From the NCBI RefSeq assembly GCF_010723575.1, contig NZ_BLKZ01000001.1:1922001-1986000 (forward strand): 64,000 nucleotides of DNA. The letters are read 5' to 3'. Source of the DNA: Mycobacterium bourgelatii (GTDB lineage: Bacteria; Actinomycetota; Actinomycetes; Mycobacteriales; Mycobacteriaceae). Made by a program: the position numbers and the translations under genes. Position 1 is the first letter of the stretch, and each line of letters begins with the position of its first letter. Below the pieces are notes generated by a model that was not told the DNA's origin, did no database searches, and saw nothing but the letters and a program-made list of their open reading frames with translations. This document shows positions 8,303 to 17,264 of the stretch, one piece after another.

Positions 8303-10120
8303 ATGGTAACGAGAACAACAGTAGCCTCATCTGTCACAGCGGTGATGGTGCTGGCCGCCGTGACCCTGCTGCCCGCCTGTACCCCGCGCCCCGAAGGTCC
8401 CGGTCCGGCAGCCGAGAGGTACTTCGCCGCGCTGTCCGTCGGCGACACCGCGACGGCCGCTCAGCTCACCGACAACCCCAACGAGGCGCGCGAAGCCCTC
8501 AACGCGGCGTGGGCGGGACTGCAGGCCACGCACCTTGATGCGCAGGTGCTCGGTTCGAAGTACGCCGAGGACGTGGGCACCGTCGCCTACCGCTTCACCT
8601 GGCATCTGCCCAAGGACCGGACTTTCAGCTACGACGGCCAGCTCAAGATGGCCCGTGACGAGGGCCGTTGGCAGGTCCGTTGGACGACCACCGGCCTGCA
8701 TCCCAAACTGGGCGAACATCAAACCTTCGCGCTGCGGGCGGACAAGCCCCAGCGGGCTTCGGTGAACGAGTTAGGCGGCACCGATGTCCTCGCGCCGGGG
8801 TACCTCTACCACTACTCGCTGGACGCCACCAAGGCCGGGCGCGACCTGTTCGGGATCGCCCACGCCGTGGTCGACGCGCTGCATCCGTTCAACGAAGCGT
8901 TGAACGATCCGCAGTTGCTGGCCGAACAAGCAAGTTCCATGACCGAGCCGATGGACCTTGGGGTCACGCTGCGCGTCGACGACAGCAATCGGGTCTTCGC
9001 GGCGATCGGGGGGCTGCCGGGTGTCGTGGTCACTCCGCAGGCCGACCTGCTGCCGACCGACGACCACTTCGCACCGGTCGTCATGACCGAGGTGAAAAAG
9101 GCCGTCATCGACGAGCTCGACGGCCAGGCGGGCTGGCGGGTGGTCAGCGTCAACCAGAACGGCGTCGACGTCGCCGTGTTGCACGAGGTCGAACCGACAC
9201 CAGCGCCGTCGGTCTCGATCACCCTGGACCGGACCGTGCAGAACGCCGCCCAGCACGCCGTGGACACCAGGGGCGGCAAGGCGATGATTGTCGTGATCAA
9301 GCCCTCTACCGGCGAGATCCTGGCGATCGCGCAGAATGCCGGCGCCAACGAGGACGGCCCGCTCGCCACGACCGGGCTCTTCCCGCCCGGATCGACGTTC
9401 AAGATGATCACTGCGGGAGCGGCCGTCGAGCGTGACATGGCAACCCCCAACACGATGCTCGGTTGTCCCGGACATCTCGACATCGGCCACCGCACCATCC
9501 CGAACTACGGCGGCTTCGATCTGGGTGTGGTGCCGCTGTCGCGTGCGTTCGCGAGCTCCTGCAACACCACATTTGCAGAGCTGAGCAGCAAGCTGCCGCC
9601 TCGCGGCCTGACCCAGGCGGCGCAGCGCTACGGCATCGGGCTCGACTATCAGGTGGAGGGAATCACCACGGTGACCGGTTCGGTGCCGCCGACCGTGGAC
9701 CTCGCCGAGCTCACCGAAGACGGCTTCGGTCAGGGCAAGGTGCTGGCCAGCCCGTTCGGCATGGCTTTGGTGGCGGCCACGGTGGCGGCGGGCAGAACCC
9801 CGGTTCCGCAGTTGATCGCCGGGCGGCCGACGATCGTCCAGGGCGATACCACGCCGATCACCCCAAAAATGGTGGAGGCGCTGCGGCCGATGATGCGGCT
9901 GGTGGTGACCAACGGCACCGCCAAAGACATCGCCGGCTGCGGTGAGGTCTACGGCAAGACCGGTGAGGCCGAATTCCCGGGGGGATCGCATTCCTGGTTT
10001 GCCGGGTACCGCGGCGACATGGCCTTCGCGGCACTGATCGTCGGGGGCGGCAGCTCGGAATACGCGGTCCGGATGACCAAGGTGATGCTGGACTCGTTGC
10101 CGCCCGGCTTCCTTGCCTAG
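8303..10120 (+). CDS. penicillin-binding lipoprotein, transpeptidase (Rv2864c-like)
   Basis: The 605-residue class B penicillin-binding protein has a lipoprotein signal (lipobox LLPAC about residues 22-26), an N-terminal NTF2-like MecA domain (about 30-145) and a dimerisation domain. The C-terminal transpeptidase domain has the catalytic motifs S364-T-F-K367, S419-C-N421 and K-T-G near 552. It should crosslink peptidoglycan outside the membrane. The M. tuberculosis orthologue is sometimes called PbpLipo. The cysteine within SCN is unusual at a usually variable position. Confidence 0.93.
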   Translation: MVTRTTVASSVTAVMVLAAVTLLPACTPRPEGPGPAAERYFAALSVGDTATAAQLTDNPNEAREALNAAWAGLQATHLDAQVLGSKYAEDVGTVAYRFTWHLPKDRTFSYDGQLKMARDEGRWQVRWTTTGLHPKLGEHQTFALRADKPQRASVNELGGTDVLAPGYLYHYSLDATKAGRDLFGIAHAVVDALHPFNEALNDPQLLAEQASSMTEPMDLGVTLRVDDSNRVFAAIGGLPGVVVTPQADLLPTDDHFAPVVMTEVKKAVIDELDGQAGWRVVSVNQNGVDVAVLHEVEPTPAPSVSITLDRTVQNAAQHAVDTRGGKAMIVVIKPSTGEILAIAQNAGANEDGPLATTGLFPPGSTFKMITAGAAVERDMATPNTMLGCPGHLDIGHRTIPNYGGFDLGVVPLSRAFASSCNTTFAELSSKLPPRGLTQAAQRYGIGLDYQVEGITTVTGSVPPTVDLAELTEDGFGQGKVLASPFGMALVAATVAAGRTPVPQLIAGRPTIVQGDTTPITPKMVEALRPMMRLVVTNGTAKDIAGCGEVYGKTGEAEFPGGSHSWFAGYRGDMAFAALIVGGGSSEYAVRMTKVMLDSLPPGFLA

Positions 10121-10168
10121 CCAATAACGCGCAGGCCAGGCCGCGCGGTAACGGGTAAATTTGGGTAA

Positions 10169-10759
10169 ATGACTGACACCGGTGGGGACATGGTGTCGTT
10201 GCGGGTTTCGGATGCCGACCGCAACGGCACCATGCGGCGTCTGCACAACGCCGTTGCGCTCGGGCTGATCGATATCAACGAGTTCGAGCAACGTTCGTCG
10301 CGCGTGTCCTACGCGCGCACTCAAAGCGAACTGGACGGACTGGTCGGCGACCTGCCCGGGCCGGGCGCGATCGTCACCTCCGCGGCCGACCGCGTCGAAC
10401 TGCGCGGCTGGGCCGGTTCGCTGAAACGCCACGGCGCCTGGATGGTGCCCACGCGGCTGGCGCTGGTACGCCGGTTCGGCTCGATCGACCTCGACCTCAC
10501 CAAAGCCCGCTTCGCGGGGCCGGTCGTGGTGATCGAACTGGACATGAAATTCGGCTCGCTGGACCTGCGACTGCCAGAGGGTGCGAGTGCCTCGATCGAC
10601 AACGTGGAGGTCTACGTGGGCAGCGCGGTCGACCGGCGCAAGGACCCACCGCCGGAGGGCACGCCGCACGTCGTGATCACCGGGCAGGTGGTGTTCGGCT
10701 CGGTGGTGATTCGCGGGCCGCGGCGGCCACTCCTGCGCCGCCCCGGCCAGCGCGATTAA
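10169..10759 (+). CDS. DUF1707 domain protein (Rv2862c-like)
   Basis: The 196-residue protein opens with a DUF1707/SHOCT-like motif (LRVSDADRNGTMRRLHNAVA, then LGLIDINEFEQR), as in many actinobacterial proteins. A beta-rich C-terminal half follows with repeated FGSIDL/FGSLDL/FGSVVI elements, typical of cell-wall-active antibiotic response-like domains. There is no signal peptide or transmembrane helix. Its function is unknown. In H37Rv the vapBC23 toxin-antitoxin genes lie near the orthologue. None is seen here. Confidence 0.8.
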   Translation: MTDTGGDMVSLRVSDADRNGTMRRLHNAVALGLIDINEFEQRSSRVSYARTQSELDGLVGDLPGPGAIVTSAADRVELRGWAGSLKRHGAWMVPTRLALVRRFGSIDLDLTKARFAGPVVVIELDMKFGSLDLRLPEGASASIDNVEVYVGSAVDRRKDPPPEGTPHVVITGQVVFGSVVIRGPRRPLLRRPGQRD

Positions 10760-10769
10760 GCTGACCGGC

Positions 10770-11627
10770 ATGCCTGCTCGAACCGCGCTTGCCCCTGGCG
10801 AGCTCTCACCGACACGGGCGGTGCCCAAGTGGATCGCGCGCCCCGAATACGCCTGGAAGCCGACGGCCAAAGAGGGCACCGAGCCGTGGGTGCAGGAACC
10901 GGAGGTCATCGAGAAGATGCGCCTCGCGGGCCGGATCGCGGCGGGCGCTTTGGCCGAGGCGGGCAAGGCCGTCGCGCCCGGTGTGACCACCGACGAGCTC
11001 GACCGGATTGCGCACGAGTACATGATCGACAACGGCGCGTACCCGTCGACCTTGGGCTACAAGGGATTTCCTAAGTCGTGCTGCACCTCACTCAACGAGG
11101 TGATCTGCCACGGCATCCCCGACTCGACGGTGATCGAGGACGGCGACATCGTCAACATCGACGTCACCGCCTACATCGAAGGGGTGCACGGCGACACCAA
11201 CGCCACCTTCCTGGCCGGCGACGTCTCCGAGGAGCACCGCCTACTGGTGGAACGAACCCGTGAGGCGACGATGCGCGCGATCAAGGCCGTCAAGCCGGGG
11301 AGGGCGCTGTCCATCATTGGGCGCGTCATCGAGTCCTACGCAAATCGCTTCGGCTACAACGTGGTCCGCGACTTCACCGGCCACGGCATCGGCACCACAT
11401 TCCACAACGGCCTGGTGGTACTGCACTACGACCAGCCCGCCGTCGGGACCATCATGCAACCGGGCATGACGTTCACCATCGAGCCGATGATCAACCTGGG
11501 CAGCCTGGACTACGAGATCTGGGACGACGGGTGGACGGTGGTGACGCGCGATCGTAAGTGGACCGCGCAGTTCGAGCACACGTTGCTGGTCACCGATACC
11601 GGCGTCGAGATCCTCACCACGCTCTAG
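10770..11627 (+). CDS. mapB: methionine aminopeptidase type I (MapB)
   Basis: The 285-residue enzyme removes N-terminal methionine from nascent proteins. The pita-bread fold is shown by metal ligands in NIDVTAYIEGVHGDTNATF (two Asp), GHGIGTTFH (His), FTIEPM (Glu) and QFEHTLLV (Glu). The roughly 40-residue N-terminal extension, with proline-rich stretches, is typical of mycobacterial MapB (Rv2861c). It starts 10 bases after the DUF1707 gene. A PE_PGRS-like tail remnant abuts its stop codon. Confidence 0.95.
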   Translation: MPARTALAPGELSPTRAVPKWIARPEYAWKPTAKEGTEPWVQEPEVIEKMRLAGRIAAGALAEAGKAVAPGVTTDELDRIAHEYMIDNGAYPSTLGYKGFPKSCCTSLNEVICHGIPDSTVIEDGDIVNIDVTAYIEGVHGDTNATFLAGDVSEEHRLLVERTREATMRAIKAVKPGRALSIIGRVIESYANRFGYNVVRDFTGHGIGTTFHNGLVVLHYDQPAVGTIMQPGMTFTIEPMINLGSLDYEIWDDGWTVVTRDRKWTAQFEHTLLVTDTGVEILTTL

Positions 11628-11804
11628 CCGCCGCGCTGTCCGCCCGACCGCCCAATCACCAGCGGTGCGGGCGGCTCCGGAGGCGACGGTGGGACAGCTG
11701 TCCAAGGGGCTCACGGCGCTGGCGGGGACGGTGCGCAGGGCGGCGTCGGCGGAAGCGTCTTCGGCGCGCCGGGCGCCAAGGGTTCGAAGGGCGCGACCAG
11801 CTAG
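11628..11804 (+). pseudogene. PE_PGRS C-terminal remnant
   Basis: Starting right after the mapB stop codon, in the same frame, the sequence reads a PPRCPPDRPIT stretch. From 11661 it continues as Gly/Ala-rich GGSGGDGG- and GAGGDGAQGGVGG-type repeats, ending in FGAPGAKGSKGATS and a TAG at 11802-11804. This is the composition and end style of a PE_PGRS protein tail. It has no PE domain, start codon or ribosome site, so it looks like the 3' fragment of a deleted PE_PGRS gene. The rest of the 261-base spacer to the next gene shows nothing else clear. Confidence 0.6.
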
Positions 11805-11888
11805 CCGGTGCTTAAATTCTGAACAGAATTACTGAAGCGAACTGCGCATCCGAAGCGATTTGCCGGTAACTTTGCGAAGGTGCCTCCG

Positions 11889-12443
11889 ATGATGACCACG
11901 CTCGAAGGGGTTCCGGTCCCAGTGGCAGTCACCGGTCCGGAGAAGGGTGTCGCGATCGTCCTGCTCGGCGCCGAGCAGCGTCCGCTCGCCGCGTACGACG
12001 CGGTCTGCGACCGCCTGCACAACGCCGGGCTGCGGACCGTCGTCATTGGCTTCGAACCGCGGCTGACCCCCAAGTCGGTACTCGGAATCCTTGACACCCT
12101 TGGTATCTCATGGGCCGTTTTGGTCGGCGACCGCGGCGGGGCCGAACTCGCTTGGCAACTCGCGGCCAAGAAGTTGGGCCGGTTCATCGGCTTGGTGGTG
12201 ATCGACCGCGGACATCCGGCAGTGGCCGATGCCGCAGGTGTGGTTGCCGACGATCAATGCCCGCCGGTGGAAATCGGAACCACCATCCTGGTCAGCTCGG
12301 CGGCCACGCGGAAGGTGGCCAACAACAGCCAGCGGGTGGTCTACGCCGATCACCGGGTCGTCGACCTCTCGGCCCAGCGCAACGCGCACGACTCCACCGC
12401 GCAGTTGGCCACCGAGATCGTGTTGCGCACCAGCGGCTGGTAA
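11889..12443 (+). CDS. alpha/beta-hydrolase-like protein, probably lacking the nucleophile
   Basis: The 184-residue protein resembles a short alpha/beta hydrolase. A central beta strand and nucleophile elbow appear as VLVGDRGGAELAWQLA, followed by VVIDRGHP. The elbow has Asp-Arg where Gly-x-Ser-x-Gly would be expected, so it may use an aspartate or be inactive. The ATG at 11889 was preferred over an in-frame GTG at 11880. It lies 21 bases before glnA4 and may be co-transcribed with it. It is not part of the remembered H37Rv order here. The substrate is unknown. Confidence 0.6.
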   Translation: MMTTLEGVPVPVAVTGPEKGVAIVLLGAEQRPLAAYDAVCDRLHNAGLRTVVIGFEPRLTPKSVLGILDTLGISWAVLVGDRGGAELAWQLAAKKLGRFIGLVVIDRGHPAVADAAGVVADDQCPPVEIGTTILVSSAATRKVANNSQRVVYADHRVVDLSAQRNAHDSTAQLATEIVLRTSGW

Positions 12444-12464
12444 GCATCCGGCAGACTTGCCGCC

Positions 12465-13850
12465 ATGGCTTCGGAGAAACGTTCCGCGCAGGGCGCTGCC
12501 TTGTCTTGGGACGAACTGGAACGGTTGGTCGACTCCGGCGACATCGACACCGTCATCGTGGCTTTCACCGACATGCAGGGCCGGCTGGCCGGCAAGCGGG
12601 TGTCGGCCCGGCTGTTCGTCGAGGAGCTGGCCGCCCAAGGTGTGGACTGCTGCGGCTATCTGCTTGCGGTCGACGTCGACCTGAATACGGTGTCCGGATA
12701 CGCGATGTCGAGTTGGGAAACCGGCTACGGCGACATGGTGATGACGCCGGATCGCAGCACGTTGCGGCGCATTCCGTGGCTACCGGCCACCGCGCTGGTG
12801 ATCGCCGACCTGGCCTGGCCTGACGGCGGCGCGGTGAGCGTCGCGCCGCGCAGCATCCTGCGTCGCCAACTCGACCGGCTTGGTGAGCGCGGGCTGATTG
12901 CCGACGCCGCCACCGAGTTGGAGTTCATGGCGTTCGATGTGCCGTATCGCCAGGCCTGGGCCAGCGGTTACCGGGACCTGACGCCGGCCAGTGACTACAA
13001 CATCGACTACGCGATCTTGGCGTCGACGCGCATGGAGCCGCTGTTGCGTGACATTCGACTGGGGATGGAGGGGGCGGGTCTGCGCTTCGAGGCCGTCAAG
13101 GGCGAATGCAACTACGGTCAACAGGAGATCGGGTTTCGCTACGACGAGGCCATGGTCACCTGCGACAACCACGCGATCTACAAAAACGGCGCCAAGGAAA
13201 TCGCCGACCAGCACGGCAAAAGCCTTACGTTCATGGCGAAATACGACGAGCGCGAAGGCAACAGTTGCCACATCCACTTGTCGTTGCGGGACGGCGACGG
13301 CGCCGCGGTGTTCGCCGACGACGACGGGCCGCACGGCATGTCACCAATCTTCCGCAGCTTCGTCGCCGGCGTGTTGGCAAGCCTGCGCGAGCTGACCCTG
13401 TTCTTCGCCCCGAACATCAACTCCTACAAGCGATTTGCCGATGCCAGTTTCGCGCCCACCGCCGTCGCCTGGGGATTGGACAACCGCACCTGCGCGCTGC
13501 GGGTCGTCGGCCACGAACGCAACATTCGCGTGGAATGCCGCGTCCCCGGCGGAGACGTCAACCAGTACCTCGCCGTGGCGGCGCTGATCGCCGGAGGGCT
13601 GTACGGTGTCGAACGGGACCTAGAACTTCCCGAGCCCTGGGGCGGTAACGCCTATGAAGCTCCCGACGTCGAGCGGCTGCCCACCACATTGGCCGAAGCC
13701 GCGGCGCTGTTCGAGGCGTCGTCGCTGGCCCGGGAGGCATTTGGCGACGACGTGGTCGCGCACTACCTGAACAACGCCCGCGTCGAGCTGGCGGCATTCA
13801 ACGCGGCGGTCACGGACTGGGAAAGGAAGCGCGGGTTTGAACGCCTCTAA
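12465..13850 (+). CDS. glnA4: glutamine synthetase-like gamma-glutamyl ligase GlnA4
   Basis: The 461-residue protein has the glutamine synthetase fold: an N-terminal beta-grasp (about 15-110, FTDMQGRLAGKRV) and a catalytic domain. Metal-binding elements include ELEFMAFD, GECNYGQQEIGFR, GNSCHIHLSL and RVECRVPGGDVNQYLA. GlnA4-type enzymes differ from the nitrogen-assimilating GlnA1, and homologues in Streptomyces gamma-glutamylate amines such as ethanolamine. It heads a tight operon with a gamma-glutamyl hydrolase, an aldehyde dehydrogenase and an SDR, which fits a puu-like amine-degradation route. The amine is not known. Confidence 0.88.
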   Translation: MASEKRSAQGAALSWDELERLVDSGDIDTVIVAFTDMQGRLAGKRVSARLFVEELAAQGVDCCGYLLAVDVDLNTVSGYAMSSWETGYGDMVMTPDRSTLRRIPWLPATALVIADLAWPDGGAVSVAPRSILRRQLDRLGERGLIADAATELEFMAFDVPYRQAWASGYRDLTPASDYNIDYAILASTRMEPLLRDIRLGMEGAGLRFEAVKGECNYGQQEIGFRYDEAMVTCDNHAIYKNGAKEIADQHGKSLTFMAKYDEREGNSCHIHLSLRDGDGAAVFADDDGPHGMSPIFRSFVAGVLASLRELTLFFAPNINSYKRFADASFAPTAVAWGLDNRTCALRVVGHERNIRVECRVPGGDVNQYLAVAALIAGGLYGVERDLELPEPWGGNAYEAPDVERLPTTLAEAAALFEASSLAREAFGDDVVAHYLNNARVELAAFNAAVTDWERKRGFERL

Positions 13851-14571
13851 AGTGACCCGGCCGGTGATCGGTCTGACGACCTATCGCGAGCAGGTGCAGA
13901 TCGGCGTCTGGAACATTCCGGCGGCCTATCTGCCGGCCGACTACTTCGAGGGGGTGGCCCTGGCCGGTGGCATCCCGACGCTGCTACCGCCGCAACCGGT
14001 GGACGTCGAGAGCGCCAACCGGTTACTGGACCGGCTGGACGGGTTGGTGATCACCGGCGGCTACGACCTGGACCCCGCCGCCTACGGCCAGCATCCGCAT
14101 CCGACCACCGATCAGCCGCGTCTGGATCGCGACGCGTGGGAGTTCGCGCTGCTGCGGGCCGCACTGGACCGCGGCGTGCCGGTGCTGGGCATCTGTCGCG
14201 GCGCGCAAGTGCTCAACGTGGCGTTCGGCGGGACGCTGCACCAGCACCTGCCCGAGGTGATCGGGCACTCGGGCCACCGGGCGGGCAACGGGGTGTTCAC
14301 CAAACTGCCGGTGCGTACGGTGGCCGGCACCCGGGTGGCTGCGCTACTCGGCGATACCGCCGACGTGCCCTGCTACCACCACCAGGCGATCGACCGGGTC
14401 GGTGACGGCCTGGTGGTCAGCGCCTGGGACGTCGACGGGGTGGTCGAGGCGGTCGAACTGCCCGGCGAGAAGTTCGCCCTCGCGGTGCAGTGGCATCCGG
14501 AAAAATCCCTGGACGACTTGCGACTCTTCGCGGCACTGGTGGACGCCGCTCAGTCGTACGCGGGCCGATGA
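13837..14571 (+). CDS. class I glutamine amidotransferase, gamma-glutamyl-GABA hydrolase-like (Rv2859c, PuuD-like)
   Basis: The 244-residue peptidase C26 protein has the nucleophile elbow GICRGAQ (Cys about residue 120) and the His/Glu pair in WHPEKS. It should hydrolyse a gamma-glutamyl amide such as the product of the GlnA4 route. The chosen TTG at 13837 overlaps glnA4 and has the GGAAAGGAAG ribosome site in place. A GTG at 13852 is the alternative but sits too far from that site. Confidence 0.87.
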   Translation: MNASKVTRPVIGLTTYREQVQIGVWNIPAAYLPADYFEGVALAGGIPTLLPPQPVDVESANRLLDRLDGLVITGGYDLDPAAYGQHPHPTTDQPRLDRDAWEFALLRAALDRGVPVLGICRGAQVLNVAFGGTLHQHLPEVIGHSGHRAGNGVFTKLPVRTVAGTRVAALLGDTADVPCYHHQAIDRVGDGLVVSAWDVDGVVEAVELPGEKFALAVQWHPEKSLDDLRLFAALVDAAQSYAGR

Positions 14572-15938
14572 GCTCGACGCGGGTGATCAACCCCGCCACC
14601 GAGGAAGTGTTGCGCTCGGTCGAGCACAGCGATCCCGCCGCCGTCGACGACGCGGTGCAACGCGCCCGTTCGGCGCAACGCCGCTGGGCACGCCTGGGAC
14701 CCGCCGAACGCGCCGCGGGCCTGCGTGCCTTCGCCGCCGTCGTGGATGCCCACCTCGGCGAATTGGCGGCGCTGGAGGTGGCCAATTCGGGCCACCCGAT
14801 CGGCTCGGCCGAGTGGGAGGCGGGCAACGTCCGCGACGTCCTGCAGTTCTATGCCGGCAGCCCGGAACGATTGTCCGGCGAGCAGATTCCGGTTGCGGGC
14901 GGGCTCGACGTCACGTTCCACGAACCAATGGGCGTGGTCGGGGTGATCACCCCGTGGAACTTCCCGATGGTGATCGCGATGTGGGGGATCGCACCCGCCC
15001 TGGCCGCCGGCAACGCCGTGCTGGTCAAGCCGGCCGAGTGGACGCCGCTGACCACCATCCGGCTTGGGGAGTTGGCGGTGGAGGCGGGCCTGGACCCGGA
15101 CCTGCTGCAGGTGCTGCCGGGGCGGGGGTCGGTGGTCGGCCAACGGTTGGTCACCCACCCCGACATCCGCAAGGTGGTGTTCACCGGCTCAACGGAAGTC
15201 GGCAAGCAGGTGATGACGGGTGCGGCCGAGCACGTCAAGCGCGTGACGCTGGAGCTGGGCGGCAAGAGTGCCAACATCGTCTTCGCCGACTGCGACCTGG
15301 AACGCGCGGCGGCCACCGCGCCGGCCGGGGTATTCGACAACGCTGGCCAGGACTGCTGCGCCCGTAGCCGAATCCTGGTGCAGCGCAGCGTGTATGACCG
15401 GTTCATGGAGCTGCTTGAGCCGGCCGTGCGCGGGCTGGTCGTAGGGGACCCTGCTGCGCGCGACACCGAAATGGGCCCACTGATATCGGCCGAGCACCGC
15501 GCCAAGGTGGCCGGCTATGTGCCCGACGACGCCCCCGTCGCCTTTCGTGGCACCGCCCCGACCGGTCGTGGATTCTGGTTCCCGCCAACGGTTCTCACCC
15601 CGAGCCGTTCGGATCGCTGCGTCACCGAGGAGATCTTCGGTCCGGTGGTCACGGTGCTGACGTTCGAAGACGAGGCCGACGCCATCGCGTTGGCGAACGA
15701 CACCGCCTACGGACTTTCCGGATCGATTTGGACCGACGACTTGTCCCGCGCGCTGCGGGTATCGCGGGCCGTCGAATCCGGGAACCTGTCGGTGAATTCG
15801 CATTCGTCGGTCCGGTTCAACACGCCGTTCGGCGGCTTCAAACAGTCCGGTCTTGGCCGCGAGCTCGGGCCCGATGCGCCGCTGCAGTTCACCGAGACCA
15901 AGAACGTGTTCATCGCGGTCACCGAGGAGGAATCGTGA
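14568..15938 (+). CDS. aldC: aldehyde dehydrogenase (AldC)
   Basis: The 456-residue NAD(P)-dependent enzyme contains TPWNFPMVIA (cofactor-binding), FTGSTEVGKQV, the general base region LELGGKSAN and the catalytic cysteine in NAGQDCCARS (Cys263/264). It also has the late motifs EEIFGPVVTV and PFGGFKQSGLGRELG. Its ATG overlaps the preceding stop codon as ATGA. Within this operon it should oxidise the aldehyde produced from a gamma-glutamylated amine. It corresponds to Rv2858c. Confidence 0.92.
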   Translation: MSSTRVINPATEEVLRSVEHSDPAAVDDAVQRARSAQRRWARLGPAERAAGLRAFAAVVDAHLGELAALEVANSGHPIGSAEWEAGNVRDVLQFYAGSPERLSGEQIPVAGGLDVTFHEPMGVVGVITPWNFPMVIAMWGIAPALAAGNAVLVKPAEWTPLTTIRLGELAVEAGLDPDLLQVLPGRGSVVGQRLVTHPDIRKVVFTGSTEVGKQVMTGAAEHVKRVTLELGGKSANIVFADCDLERAAATAPAGVFDNAGQDCCARSRILVQRSVYDRFMELLEPAVRGLVVGDPAARDTEMGPLISAEHRAKVAGYVPDDAPVAFRGTAPTGRGFWFPPTVLTPSRSDRCVTEEIFGPVVTVLTFEDEADAIALANDTAYGLSGSIWTDDLSRALRVSRAVESGNLSVNSHSSVRFNTPFGGFKQSGLGRELGPDAPLQFTETKNVFIAVTEEES

Positions 15939-16711
15939 TCGACTTGACCCAGCGACTGGCGGGCCGGGTGGCCGTCATCACAGGTGGAGGCAGTGGCATC
16001 GGCCTGGCCGCAGCCCGCCGGATGCGGGCCGAAGGCGCGACGATCGTGATCGGCGACATCGACGACGAAGCCGGGGGTGTGGTCGCCGAAGAACTCTGCG
16101 GCCTGTTTGTGCAGGTGGATGTTTCCGACGAGGACGCGGTCAACCACCTGTTCGATACCGCCGCCGAAGCCTGCGGCACGGTCGACATCGCCTTCAACAA
16201 CGCCGGCATCTCACCGCCTGACGACGACCTGATCGAAAACACCGAACTGCCTGCCTGGCAACGGGTTCAAGACATCAACCTGAAATCGGTGTACTTGTGC
16301 TGCCGGGCGGCGTTGCGGCACATGGTGCCTAAGGGCAAGGGCTCGATCATCAACACGGCATCCTTCGTCGCGGTGATGGGTTCGGCGACTTCGCAGATCT
16401 CTTACACCGCTTCCAAGGGTGGGGTGCTGGCCATGTCACGCGAGTTGGGCGTGCAATTCGCCCGGCAGGGGGTCCGGGTGAACGCGTTGTGCCCCGGGCC
16501 GGTCAATACCCCGCTGCTGCAGGAGCTTTTTGCCGCCGACCCAGAACGGGCGGCCCGACGGCTGGTGCATGTGCCGCTGGGCCGGTTCGCCGAGCCGGAC
16601 GAAATCGCCGCGGCGGTGGCGTTTTTGGCCAGCGATGATGCCTCCTTCATCACCGCCTCGACGTTCCTGGTCGACGGCGGCATCAGCTCGGCTTACGTCA
16701 CGCCGCTGTAA
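15935..16711 (+). CDS. short-chain dehydrogenase/reductase (Rv2857c-like)
   Basis: The 258-residue classical SDR has the NAD-binding glycine motif TGGGSGIG, the NNAG motif, the active-site Ser and the YTASKGG (YxxxK) pair. It ends in DGGISSAYVTPL. The GTG start overlaps the aldC stop as GTGA and has a GAGGAGGAA site. It is the last gene of the glnA4 operon and likely oxidises or reduces a pathway intermediate. The substrate is unknown. In M. tuberculosis nicT (Rv2856) follows. Here the hydrogenase island intervenes. Confidence 0.9.
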   Translation: MIDLTQRLAGRVAVITGGGSGIGLAAARRMRAEGATIVIGDIDDEAGGVVAEELCGLFVQVDVSDEDAVNHLFDTAAEACGTVDIAFNNAGISPPDDDLIENTELPAWQRVQDINLKSVYLCCRAALRHMVPKGKGSIINTASFVAVMGSATSQISYTASKGGVLAMSRELGVQFARQGVRVNALCPGPVNTPLLQELFAADPERAARRLVHVPLGRFAEPDEIAAAVAFLASDDASFITASTFLVDGGISSAYVTPL

Positions 16712-16763
16712 TTCCGCGCCGAGTGTGAACGGGACGGCGCGACACGCCGTTGATCCGTCCCAG
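16711..16763 (+). repeat. 53-bp imperfect direct repeat, copy 1
   Basis: This segment begins ATTCCGCGCCGA and matches 17265-17317 at about 43 of 53 positions without gaps. It carries a GGGACG ... CGTCCC inverted repeat, so it may also fold as a terminator for the operon ending at 16711. The two copies flank the small zinc-ribbon gene. Confidence 0.6.
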
Positions 16764-16867
16764 AATTCACGGTCGCCGGTGCGAGTTCTTGGCGGCTGCC
16801 GCCGGCCTCGCGACGCCCAATTTTGTCGGTGCTCATTCCTAAAATGGGTAGCAACAAAGGAGGTTTC

Positions 16868-17251
16868 GTGGGATCGAGGGTATCGGCCAGGTGTCTAGAC
16901 TGCGATCATCGGTTCACCGTGACGCACGGCGGAGGTTTCTTCTTTCACCAATTGCGCTGCGTTCGATGCGGCCGGGCGAAAGACGTCGGCTTCGATGAGC
17001 TCGGTGATCTGCACACGCGCTATTTGAAGGGCAGTGACCGGCCCTACACGGTCGCCTTCGCCGGCGAGCACCAGTACGTGCGAGAGCATCTCGACATCGA
17101 ACCCATCTCGGCTGAGGAGTACTTCGCCGCTGTGGAAGCCGCGGTCAAGTGTGACTGCGGCGGGGCTTTGAGTTTCGACGCGCCGCCTCGGTGTCCAAAT
17201 TGTGGCTCGCTCCAGATAGAGGAGGGCGACAGCATCGCCTGTTACGACTGA
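16868..17251 (+). CDS. small protein with two zinc ribbons, function unknown
   Basis: The 127-residue protein has an N-terminal ribbon (CLDC and CVRC) and a C-terminal ribbon (CDCGG and CPNC), joined by a helical acidic linker. No catalytic motif is visible. The GTG start at 16868 was chosen because it follows an excellent AAAGGAGG site by 5 bases. Upstream in-frame ATG codons at 16823 and 16844 lack such a site. The gene stands alone between copies of a 53-bp repeat, convergent with the hydrogenase operon. It could be a nucleic-acid- or rubredoxin-like metal-binding protein, but I cannot assign a role. Confidence 0.75.
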   Translation: MGSRVSARCLDCDHRFTVTHGGGFFFHQLRCVRCGRAKDVGFDELGDLHTRYLKGSDRPYTVAFAGEHQYVREHLDIEPISAEEYFAAVEAAVKCDCGGALSFDAPPRCPNCGSLQIEEGDSIACYD

Positions 17252-17264
17252 TGTGCCCAGTACT

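Noticed and set aside
8771..11032. A 753-codon minus-strand open frame
   Set aside because: It lies antisense to the penicillin-binding protein, DUF1707 and mapB genes, is Arg/His-rich, and reflects high GC codon bias.
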